Positions 36,501-43,249 of a DNA stretch of 64,000 bases are shown here, one piece after another. The stretch spans positions 62,001 through 126,000 of the forward strand of contig JAVKCG010000009.1 in the NCBI GenBank assembly GCA_040222875.1, in the 5' to 3' direction. Source of the stretch: JAJCYL01 sp040222875 (GTDB lineage Bacteria; Bacteroidota; Bacteroidia; Cytophagales; Cyclobacteriaceae). The translations under genes and the position numbers were made by a program. Within the stretch, counting starts at the first letter, position 1. Each line of letters begins with the position of its first letter. The notes beneath the pieces are model-generated. The model made no database searches and had not been told where the DNA came from. It saw only the letters and a program-made list of their open reading frames with translations.

Positions 36501-36648
36501 TCCAACAGCAGGCCAACAAAAGGTTTTTGGTGAATTGAAGGAAGAACTTCAAGGATACTTAGACGCACTTGATCGACATATCAAAAATGAGTTACCCAAA
36601 GTGAATGATGCTTTGAAGAAGGGGAAGAAGAAGGAAGTGGTTATTTAA
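33556..36648 (+). CDS. Exported sortilin-like BNR/beta-propeller protein
   Basis: A 1030-residue protein with a signal peptide (FLGFLFLLAFISIDIQAQ). From residue 33 on it carries many Asp-box/BNR units (STDGGDTWTE, KSVDGGETWRN, RSRDGGNTWQK, STDGGQSWEK, RTADYGKTWTK) that build VPS10/sortilin-type propellers. After about residue 770 comes a beta-sandwich (EVKIEILDEAGNLVEEF), then a helical C-terminus (residues 880-1030) ending in a Lys-rich tail. These proteins are often called glycosyl hydrolases, but no catalytic residues can be assigned. Probably periplasmic or surface located. Confidence 0.85.
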   Translation: MMKPVTHFLGFLFLLAFISIDIQAQQFDESYFNGMEWRNIGPKRGGRSLAVSGSPGRRNEYYFGAVGGGLWKTTDSGTSWKPVTDGQLQSSSVGAVAVAETNPDIIYIGMGETELRGNIMQGDGVYKSVDGGETWRNVGLKETQAIAKVKVHPTNPDIVYVAALGHPYGKNEERGVFRSRDGGNTWQKIKYVSDDTGAIDLVIDRNNPNVIYASFWQVYRTAYKMWGGGPECGLYKSTDGGDTWTELTKNPGMPEAPIGKIGISVSPVNSNRVFAQVEANEGGLFRSDDAGKTWERVNDERKLRQRAFYYSRVYADTQDEDVVYVLNVDFWKSTDGGKTFDIEIITPHGDHHDMWIDINDPQRMIVATDGGGSVSVNGGETWTGQQYATSQFYHIMTTMDFPYHVCGAQQDNSTMCIPSEGWGFMQARGPSDEYYYAVGGGESGYISQDPKNLDVFYAGSQGALLTKYDRSNGQKRDLQVYPRFFSGDPSADLPERWQWTFPILFSPVDNNRLYTCSQHVWYSTDGGQSWEKISPDLTIGDPETLGVTGGVITKDMNGPEIYATVFALAPSYHDVNTIWAGSDDGLVHITRDHGANWENITPPDMVKDTRVSIIEASKHTPGVAYIAAKRYQMDDRKPYIWRTADYGKTWTKIVDGIREDDFLHVIREDPTRPGLLYAGGEHQTWVSWDNGDNWQSLQINMPDTQVTDLSVTEKDLVAGTHGRSVFILDDLAPIREMNAEVAAKSVYLFKPYYAVRRVQDAVIQYYLADQADEVKIEILDEAGNLVEEFVGTEPELDKKNDPGASWFGALPKDPTTAKGLNQWEWKLRYPGATEFEGMIIWSARPQLGPWAPPGNYQVRLTVGDDVQTQMFKVRLDPRQNDVELADVQEQFELAMQIRNETTRANEAVIQIREIKGQLNEQIEGGSKSLMKTANDFLEKISAVEQELYQVQNQSPQDPLNFPIKVNNRLAYLRKSLESGDGPPTAGQQKVFGELKEELQGYLDALDRHIKNELPKVNDALKKGKKKEVVI

Positions 36649-36670
36649 GGCGTAGTATGGGAACAATATC

Positions 36671-37036
36671 ATGATGAACAAGAATTCTATTGTGGATGAT
36701 TACCTAAATGAGAAAAATCACCCGCTGAATGATGAAATTCAACGTGTTAGAGAAATTATTCTAAGTACTGACCCAGCTGTTGAGGAAACCATTAAATGGC
36801 AAAGTCCAACATTCATGTACAAGGGTAATATTGCCTCTTACTTTATGAATTCCAAAAAGCATGTGAGTTTGATGTTTCATAAAGGAGCGATGATCAATGA
36901 TCCAAGCGGTTTGTTACAAGGAGATGGGAAAGAAGCCAGAACTGCAAAATTTGCTAGCCTTGAAGAAATCGAAAGTTGCAAATCTAATTTACAGGCTGTG
37001 GTGAAAGAATGGATCAGGATACAGGATGAAAAGTGA
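36671..37036 (+). CDS. DUF1801 domain protein
   Basis: A 121-residue cytoplasmic protein with the DUF1801 (YdhG-like) pattern: ILSTDPAVEETIKWQSPTFMYKG, KHVSLMFHKGA and ARTAKFASLEEIESCKSNLQ. Its structure is a small alpha/beta fold; the function is unknown. It follows the BNR protein gene by 22 bases and may be co-transcribed. The 223 bases that follow it contain no clear feature. Confidence 0.85.
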   Translation: MMNKNSIVDDYLNEKNHPLNDEIQRVREIILSTDPAVEETIKWQSPTFMYKGNIASYFMNSKKHVSLMFHKGAMINDPSGLLQGDGKEARTAKFASLEEIESCKSNLQAVVKEWIRIQDEK

Positions 37037-37259
37037 AAGCTTTTCTACTAAAAAAAGGTACAATACAGTTCTGATTTGTACGGGGCATAAAAAGTATACA
37101 GCCGTGGTCTTTTGTCAATTCTGACCGAACTGATTTTGACCAATATTGGCTAAATGTATCCAATATTCGCTTTCTACCAGTGAATTCATGTTGTTCGTTC
37201 ATCATGTTGTAGGCGATGGATTTTTGATTCTACCTTTATCTTACATGATTTAATATGCA

Positions 37260-38414
37260 ATGAAACCAATTACCCTTATCCTATTCCTAACTGTATCATT
37301 TTTGAGCGAGGCCCAGATTGAAAGCGATGTCGAAACGATTTTTGATCGAAAGGCATCAATAAATAAAGAAATATTGGAAGTCCCCTTTGTGCCTAGATAT
37401 GAAGAGAAGCTTAATATCAAGGGCAGGTATGAAGCAGTTGGCGATGTCAACCTATGGGTGGAGGTGGAAGGGGAAGGGACACCATTGGTTCTAATTTCTG
37501 GCGGTCCTGGCACAAGCCACCACTATTTTCATCCACATATGGAACCTGAGGCCGAGTATGCTCAGGTAATCTATTACGACATGCGGGGTGTTGGCTTGTC
37601 AGATTATAACCCTGGTGAAAGTGGTTATAATGTGGAGCAGGCTGTAGACGATTTAGAAGGATTGCGGGTAAAACTTGGTGTTGACAAATGGGTAGTTTTG
37701 GGCCTTTCATTTGGTGGAATAGTAGCTCAACTTTATGCCGTCAAATATCCTCATAACACGCTTGGGATGATCTACTTGAGCTCTGCTTTACCTATGTCCA
37801 TTGACGTTGGGATGGGATCCAGGCAGTACGATTATTTGTCTGAGGAGGAGCGAAACCGGATTGGTGAAATTTATCAGATTGATGGTGTAAGGACACCGCC
37901 TGTGCGGTCAGAAAAAGTCGGTGCAGCCAAACAAAGAGAGATGTTGTTCAATGCTTTCTCAAACGGCGATTGGAAAAGGCGGCATATTAAAAAATGGACG
38001 GTAGAAGATATGGCCATGTACGCCAGGTACGAATTCGTTCAGGATGAAGGCTACTACGGGGCCATGTTTAAGGATTATTTCGAATATGATTTAAAAGGAG
38101 TATTTATGGAATGCCCCATTCCAACACTAATTATTGAAGGCAAGTGGGACCTGGCTTTTTCAGATAAAAAAGCCAAACTATTTTTTGAACAATTCCCGAA
38201 TGCCGAACATGTTTTGATGGAGAATTGCGGCCATTTGCCATTCGAAGATGAGCCTGAGAAATTCCATCAGGTGCTTAAGGATTTTATGGTATCAATCCAA
38301 CCGGCTGACGACGACGCACTTAATGAATGGATATCTGAAGCCGAACAGATGAATTACCGAAATAAGAACGTGGTTCAGCAACCACTAACTATCCAATCGG
38401 GTAAAAACAAATAA
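37260..38414 (+). CDS. Exported alpha/beta hydrolase, proline iminopeptidase-like (S33)
   Basis: A 384-residue protein with a signal peptide (MKPITLILFLTVSFLSEAQ). The hydrolase core shows the oxyanion HGGPG-type loop SGGPGTSHHYF, the RGVGLSDY segment, the nucleophile elbow GLSFGG, an acidic residue in EGKWDLAF and the histidine in CGHLPFEDEPE, so the triad is complete. The family removes N-terminal residues from peptides, but esterases share it, so the substrate is open. Predicted periplasmic. Confidence 0.87.
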   Translation: MKPITLILFLTVSFLSEAQIESDVETIFDRKASINKEILEVPFVPRYEEKLNIKGRYEAVGDVNLWVEVEGEGTPLVLISGGPGTSHHYFHPHMEPEAEYAQVIYYDMRGVGLSDYNPGESGYNVEQAVDDLEGLRVKLGVDKWVVLGLSFGGIVAQLYAVKYPHNTLGMIYLSSALPMSIDVGMGSRQYDYLSEEERNRIGEIYQIDGVRTPPVRSEKVGAAKQREMLFNAFSNGDWKRRHIKKWTVEDMAMYARYEFVQDEGYYGAMFKDYFEYDLKGVFMECPIPTLIIEGKWDLAFSDKKAKLFFEQFPNAEHVLMENCGHLPFEDEPEKFHQVLKDFMVSIQPADDDALNEWISEAEQMNYRNKNVVQQPLTIQSGKNK

Positions 38415-38458
38415 CCAGATTTTTATTAGAGAACAATGATAGTCTTTTCGTTTCAGGC

Positions 38459-39214
38459 TCAACCAGCCCCAAAAACGAAAACATATAAACTCACAAGTGC
38501 CACAACCACAACAGCGAAAATCGAATAACTTAGAATTATCGATAAGATTGATTTAAGAACTCCAACAAAACTTCTTGATTGAGTGAATTGAACTATTGCA
38601 AATGGAAAGTAGCCAACAATGATCAGTGGTTTAATTGCAAAAAGCACCTCACTAAATTGTCCTGTGAGTATGATGATTGATGAGAGAAAAAAGAAAACCC
38701 CCATTATATAGAATGAAAAGATAAGGGCTTCAGCAAAATTGCATTTCTCTTTTCCAAAGATCATCCGGATTATCAAGGCTATGATTGGGGCTAAAATGAA
38801 ATACAATATGTTCAAATTTCTCTTCACAAGATTTTGTATAACCATCGCATTATTTGTTCCATCACCTTCAAGCTGCAGGCCACGATTTATATAGTCAAAG
38901 AAAGGTTCTCCGAAAAAGCTTAGTATTAGCAAATATGCAGTCATTAATAAAAGAAAGAACTGAAACGGCGGGAGGTGCTTACCTCTTTCCCCTTTGAAGT
39001 ATGATCGGGTGAGACGTCCCGGTTTCAAAAGGAGACCAAGTAACGTTTTGTATAACCTGGAGTCAAACAGGAAAACTGCCTGGATAAAATCAGTAAATAC
39101 CTGCTTCAGAGTAAGCCTGCCACTAATTTTTTCCTGGCCGCATTGACTACAATATTCACCTGCAAATTCATTTTGACAGTTCGGACAAACTGTGTAACCA
39201 GATTCTTGAATCAT
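38459..39214 (-). CDS. DUF3667 domain membrane protein
   Basis: A 251-residue protein. Residues 10-30 form a zinc-ribbon-like double CxxC (CPNCQNEFAGEYCSQCGQEK); then the family sequence LTLKQVFTDFIQAVFLFDSRLYKTL and GLLLKPGRLTRSYFKGERG leads to four to five transmembrane helices. This is DUF3667, widespread in Bacteroidota, of unknown function. It converges with the S33 hydrolase gene and is divergent from the M24 peptidase gene. Confidence 0.88.
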   Translation of the reverse strand: MIQESGYTVCPNCQNEFAGEYCSQCGQEKISGRLTLKQVFTDFIQAVFLFDSRLYKTLLGLLLKPGRLTRSYFKGERGKHLPPFQFFLLLMTAYLLILSFFGEPFFDYINRGLQLEGDGTNNAMVIQNLVKRNLNILYFILAPIIALIIRMIFGKEKCNFAEALIFSFYIMGVFFFLSSIIILTGQFSEVLFAIKPLIIVGYFPFAIVQFTQSRSFVGVLKSILSIILSYSIFAVVVVALVSLYVFVFGAG

Positions 39215-39388
39215 TTTTTAAGAATAATAGGATGGCAATTACCTTGATTAAGCGATAGAATCATAAAAATGTATTTAAATATTTTACAGGCCAAGTCATT
39301 GGGTTATGCAATGGTGTATTTCACCCATTAGTATAAGTTCAGTTGTTCGATCGGCCGATCTACAGCATCTTGACCAAAACCTCGAAAA

Positions 39389-40774
39389 ATGACAAAGCAT
39401 ATCTTGATAGCTGCTCTTCTTTCTGTTTCGATTTTGACTTCATCGGCTCAACAACAAATGCCCCATGTACTGCCGCTTAAAGAAAGGGCTGTAGTGATGG
39501 ATGAAATCCTTGAAGACAGGTTAACCAATTTATTGCCACAATTGATGGAAGAACAAGGTGTTGACATGTGGCTGATTATTACCAGAGAATATAATGAAGA
39601 CCCTGTTTTCTGGTCAATGCGGCCATCAACATGGATAAATGCCAGAAGACGAACCATTATTGCTTTTTACCAACCTTCTCCTGGGGAGCCTGTTGAAAGG
39701 TACTACCTGCAAAAACATGGTTTGCCTGGTTATACCCGGGCCTGGACTCCCAAAGAAAACCCACCGAAATGGTACGAGGATGATCAGTGGAATGCTTTAG
39801 TGGCTTTTATTGAGGACAAAGACCCTCAGAATATTTCCCTCAACCTTTCAGAAAACTTTAAGCATGCTGATGGCCTGGCTACTACCGACCATCGCAACCT
39901 TATGAAGCGATTGCCAAAGAAATATCAAGATCGAATTGTAGAAGGAGGGGGGCTGGCAGTCAGATGGCTGGAAACCAGGACAGAACGGGAAATCGATCTG
40001 TATGAACATACCTGTAATATTGCTCACACTATTATAGCCGAAGCCTTTTCTCAAAAAGTTATTACCCCTGGTGTGACCACAGTTACTGATGTGCGTTGGT
40101 GGATGCGGGAAAGAATTAGGGAGCTAAAACTCACGGCGTGGTTTTTCCCGTCAGTAACCATCCAGCGATTTGATCCTGAAAATAATGTGGTGAATAGCTA
40201 TCGAAATGATGAAGAAGTGATCCAGTATGGTGACTTACTTTGGTGCGATTTCGGAATCACCTACTTGAGATTGAATACCGATACCCAGGAGAACGCTTAT
40301 GTTCTGAGGCCTGGAGAAACTGATGTTCCGGATTACCTCAAGAAAGCCTTAGCTGTCACCAATCGGCTGCAGGATAACCTGGTCTCACAATTTGAAACCG
40401 GCAAAACTGGTAATGACATAACCCTGGCGGCGCTTGACCAAATGAAATCAGAAGGCATTGACGGAACTATATACACTCACCCCATTGGGTACCATGGCCA
40501 TGGGGCAGGGCCCACAATCGGTTTATCAGAAAAGCAGGAATTCATAAAAGGCTCAGCGGAATGGCCGCTTTATCCTAACACTGCCTATTCTATAGAGTTA
40601 AATGCTAAGGTGCCTGTAGCGGAGTTTGGCAATCAGAAAGTCCGCATAGCCATGGAGGAGGAAGCCATCTACACCGAAGACGGCCCAAGGTTTATTGATG
40701 GCAGGGCGAAAGAATGGATTTTAATTCCAAGAAGGAATAGTCATTTGGGTAAGTATTGGTTGAAGGAGGATTGA
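39389..40774 (+). CDS. M24 family metallopeptidase (Xaa-Pro aminopeptidase-like), exported
   Basis: A 461-residue peptidase with a signal peptide (residues 1-20, ending SSAQQQ). The C-terminal pita-bread domain carries the dinuclear metal ligands Asp287 (WCDFG), Asp298 (NTDTQ), His371 region (GYHGHGAGP), Glu403 (SIELNA) and the MEEE at 422-425. It would cleave N-terminal residues ahead of proline in the periplasm. The last 18 codons, WILIPRRNSHLGKYWLKED in protein, recur in decayed form at 43118-43174, on the far side of the accessory gene. Confidence 0.9.
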   Translation: MTKHILIAALLSVSILTSSAQQQMPHVLPLKERAVVMDEILEDRLTNLLPQLMEEQGVDMWLIITREYNEDPVFWSMRPSTWINARRRTIIAFYQPSPGEPVERYYLQKHGLPGYTRAWTPKENPPKWYEDDQWNALVAFIEDKDPQNISLNLSENFKHADGLATTDHRNLMKRLPKKYQDRIVEGGGLAVRWLETRTEREIDLYEHTCNIAHTIIAEAFSQKVITPGVTTVTDVRWWMRERIRELKLTAWFFPSVTIQRFDPENNVVNSYRNDEEVIQYGDLLWCDFGITYLRLNTDTQENAYVLRPGETDVPDYLKKALAVTNRLQDNLVSQFETGKTGNDITLAALDQMKSEGIDGTIYTHPIGYHGHGAGPTIGLSEKQEFIKGSAEWPLYPNTAYSIELNAKVPVAEFGNQKVRIAMEEEAIYTEDGPRFIDGRAKEWILIPRRNSHLGKYWLKED

Positions 40775-40861
40775 GGGAATTTGAAGATAGAGTTCGAGAG
40801 TTCTCAAAAGCCGTTCATTGATTTCCTTATCTCATAGTTGGTGAGACGATGATTTTGATGG

Positions 40862-40978
40862 GTTAACGACCAGCTAAAATGAGTATGCATCCCGATTGTG
40901 CCAGAAGTACTGAAATATCTGTTTAATGTTAATCTTTCAAAGGGCACAGTTTGCTCATTCATTTTTAGGGTTTGTTAG
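40862..40978 (-). other. attC-like recombination site (E2) downstream of the HEPN-motif gene
   Basis: The best of the five. On the minus strand it opens with GCTAACAAACCC and closes with TTTTAGCTGGTCGTTAACC, so outer TAAC pairs with GTTA. Arms TAAAAATGA/TCATTTTA and TGTGCC/GGCACA pair inside. From memory, the Vibrio VCR attC site also starts TAACAAAC and ends CTTAGGCGGGCGTTAG, a similar layout. It overlaps the final codons of the gene (EANKP). No T-run follows. Confidence 0.65.
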
Positions 40979-42803
40979 CCTCATTTCTTATTTGGTTTAT
41001 ATAAAGATCATCTTCTATTTTAAACATTACTAGGATAAGTAATTTTAAATAAAGTAAGTAAGAATTTTCGTGAAGGCTAGTTTCAGAAGGATTAGCCTGA
41101 GTACCATGTAGATAGCTATTTCTCAAATCTAGACCATTTGTGAACTCACTTTTGTTCAAGTAAAAATTAAAGTAGTCTTGTTCGGGTTTGGACAGCAGCG
41201 AACTGTTAAAAAAGATTAATCCTTCTTCTGACATTTTTATTGCTTCTTTCTGAATTTCTTTGGGGTAGTGAAAAAAGGAACCAACTTCATTTTCATATAA
41301 ATCCATTAATATAAAAACCCTGTTATGATTAGTTACTTGAATTCGATTGTCATCATCCACGAAAATGTATTCTTTATCTAATAAGTACTTTAGACGAGGG
41401 ATTTGATGTTCTTCATAGTTGCTAAAGTAGATGTTGGATTCATTTTTCAGAAGGTCAAAAAAGGTACTATAATGTTTCTCTTTAAACGGATCAACATATG
41501 CCAACAAAGTTTGATCTGAGAAAAATAGGTTAGTACATGCGTTTGCTTCTTCATTATCATTATTTCGATAGATGTACTTATTTTCATTTAAACTGGGAAT
41601 ATCGCTCAGTGAGCTTGGGCTAGATGACATTTGTAGAAGTTCGTAATCAATCTTCTGATCCTCCACAAACAGTTTGTACTGTTTAAGAATTGATTCTAAT
41701 TCTGGTGCTATAGTCCTTACTTTTTCCAAAGCAGAAACCCTCATGGTGGGCATTGTTAGACTGGCATTACCGGGATACCCATATTTTTCAGGAAAAAAAG
41801 TAGTGTAAACGAACGGCAGAATTTCTTCAATGGAAATATCCAAAGTTCTCAAGACGTTGGAATAAGTAAATATTTGCGCTTGAGATGCCATTTGTGAGTG
41901 TTGAAATAAAATCCCTCCAAAGTATTCATTTTTGGAGCGCACACCCATTACTCTTTCTAGGACATCCAACTGACTTGGTTTACTTATTAGACTAATCCGA
42001 TTTTCATGATCGAAATACTCAAATAGCAGTTTGAAATTCAAATAAAGTAAATAAGGGTGAGTGTTATTCTTGATGAAGTCTATGCTGTATGAATAATGAG
42101 TTATAAGATTTTCGACCTTACCTTCCTTTATTTGTGAGGCGTTTTCTGGATAGCTAATTGAAACCCCGTAATTAACGAACGAAGCATTTGACTTTTCATC
42201 AAAAAACTTAGCATTTTCTTCCTGATGTTTACGTTTAGCCTTTAATCTGATTTTGTCTGATACTCTAAATTCATTAGTCTTTTTTGAATTCTGGATTATT
42301 GGCAAATAGTTGATGTTACAATTTTCCGAATCAATGTATTCAGAGATAATGGTTTCCTTATCCGATACAGTTAGACTCTTCGGTAAGAACAAATCGACTT
42401 GATTGAAGTCTTTTTTAACCTCATGAATCGTGAGTATTATCTCGGCACTTTCTTCATAAGATAGAAGAAAGTCACGAAGGACATCATTATACCTGTCTAC
42501 CAATCCTTTGTGTTTCAGGATTGTCCTTATTTGATATGGCTCTTGAGCCAAAATATGTTCTATTTTTGACGCAGAAACCCTTTTGAATATCTTCTGATCA
42601 TTCATTAACCTCCAGAATGATTCGACGTAATCAAAGATCAATTCTTCATGGAATTGAAGAATGTTGTTATCATCTATTCTGGACATGAATGCCCCAGTGA
42701 ATTTGCCGTATTGAAGTACTTTTTGTTTGAATGCTTCGATATCGTTTTGAGACCAGTTTTTTAAATAAATCTCATTATCGATATAGAGTTTGATATTGTG
42801 CAA
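40965..42803 (-). CDS. Large protein with C-terminal HEPN-like motif, 5' end frameshifted
   Basis: A 612-codon frame of unknown family. Near the C-terminus LDLRNSYLHGTQ contains R561-N-S-Y-L-H566, the Rx4H motif of HEPN ribonucleases, within predicted helices. The main body is acidic, without membrane segments or ATPase motifs. The first start here is a TTG, but the same frame reads upstream as WYQLSKGETILKSELTE, so the true N-terminus is further up and separated by a one-base frameshift (see 42804-42940). It is AT-rich and sits between attC-like E2 and a decayed copy of the M24 3' end. A defence role is inference. Confidence 0.7.
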   Translation of the reverse strand: MHNIKLYIDNEIYLKNWSQNDIEAFKQKVLQYGKFTGAFMSRIDDNNILQFHEELIFDYVESFWRLMNDQKIFKRVSASKIEHILAQEPYQIRTILKHKGLVDRYNDVLRDFLLSYEESAEIILTIHEVKKDFNQVDLFLPKSLTVSDKETIISEYIDSENCNINYLPIIQNSKKTNEFRVSDKIRLKAKRKHQEENAKFFDEKSNASFVNYGVSISYPENASQIKEGKVENLITHYSYSIDFIKNNTHPYLLYLNFKLLFEYFDHENRISLISKPSQLDVLERVMGVRSKNEYFGGILFQHSQMASQAQIFTYSNVLRTLDISIEEILPFVYTTFFPEKYGYPGNASLTMPTMRVSALEKVRTIAPELESILKQYKLFVEDQKIDYELLQMSSSPSSLSDIPSLNENKYIYRNNDNEEANACTNLFFSDQTLLAYVDPFKEKHYSTFFDLLKNESNIYFSNYEEHQIPRLKYLLDKEYIFVDDDNRIQVTNHNRVFILMDLYENEVGSFFHYPKEIQKEAIKMSEEGLIFFNSSLLSKPEQDYFNFYLNKSEFTNGLDLRNSYLHGTQANPSETSLHENSYLLYLKLLILVMFKIEDDLYINQIRNEANKP

Positions 42804-42940
42804 TTCTAGCAGATCATTAATATCAGTCGGAGGTTCAGTAAGCTCACTTTTTAGGATAGTTTCTCCTTTGGATAATTGATACCACCTGCCATATCCTCCT
42901 TTGAGTGAAAAACTACTTTTTCTCGGTCATACTTGTGCAT
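42804..42940 (-). pseudogene. Frameshifted 5' end of the HEPN-motif gene
   Basis: An ATG at 42940 opens MHKYDREKVV and runs out of frame. Adding one base in either the A5/T5 run at 42908-42912 or 42917-42921 joins it to FSLKGGYGRWYQLSKGETIL and the downstream frame, giving about 658 residues. Without the change a TGA closes the downstream frame on the 5' side. It may be a real mutation or a sequencing error in a homopolymer. Confidence 0.65.
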
Positions 42941-43117
42941 ATTGGTGGGTTATTGCAGCTAACAATTGTGTATGCCCAACTAAAGCATATTACCTAATTT
43001 ATATCTTATTTGTAACAAGTGGTTAGAACTATTTGTAAATACTTAAAAACAGTAGATATAGCGGACTGTTAGGAGCAAGCCTACCTAGACCCCGTAACTG
43101 GAGCATGGTAGACTAAT
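42941..43117. other. Upstream flank of the HEPN-motif gene, related to 17610-17899
   Basis: No gene. It carries AACTATTTGTAAATACTT (43027-43044), a near copy of the palindrome at 17742, then TTAAAAAC and GTAGATA as in that flank. Minus strand ACAATTGTTAGCTGCAATAA just before the start codon could be the other cassette boundary (GTTAGC). The segment 43045-43117 before the M24 relic has no other recognisable content. Confidence 0.5.
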
Positions 43118-43174
43118 TGGATTTTGATCCCAAGAAGAAATGAGCATTTGGGTAAGTATTGGTTGAAGAAGTGA
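43118..43174 (+). pseudogene. Relic of the M24 peptidase gene 3' end
   Basis: Encodes WILIPRRNEHLGKYWLKK and a TGA, against WILIPRRNSHLGKYWLKED at the end of the complete gene (40715-40774). About 86 percent identical in DNA, with changes mostly at third positions, so it comes from a once functional homologue. Similarity stops abruptly 5' of the Trp codon. Confidence 0.8.
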
Positions 43175-43180
43175 GACTTT

Positions 43181-43249
43181 ACGCTGTGTTTTTTGTTCAT
43201 ACTTACCACCACTTAACTTAAACCGCTATTACTTAAACACAGTGTTAGG
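43181..43249 (-). other. attC-like recombination site (E5) at the 3' end of the formyltransferase gene
   Basis: Minus-strand reading CCTAACACTGTGTTT ... AAACACAGCGTAAAG: an 8-bp perfect stem CTGTGTTT/AAACACAG flanked by a TAACA core and an imperfect GTAA partner. It starts seven bases after the M24 relic stop codon. The formyltransferase reading frame runs into it. The loop sequence is unrelated to E1-E3. Confidence 0.45.

Noticed and set aside
40862..40978. Ordinary terminator or retron non-coding RNA as explanation for E2
   Set aside because: No T-run follows the fold and there is no reverse transcriptase gene in the window; the YTAACA/GTTA borders fit a recombination site better.
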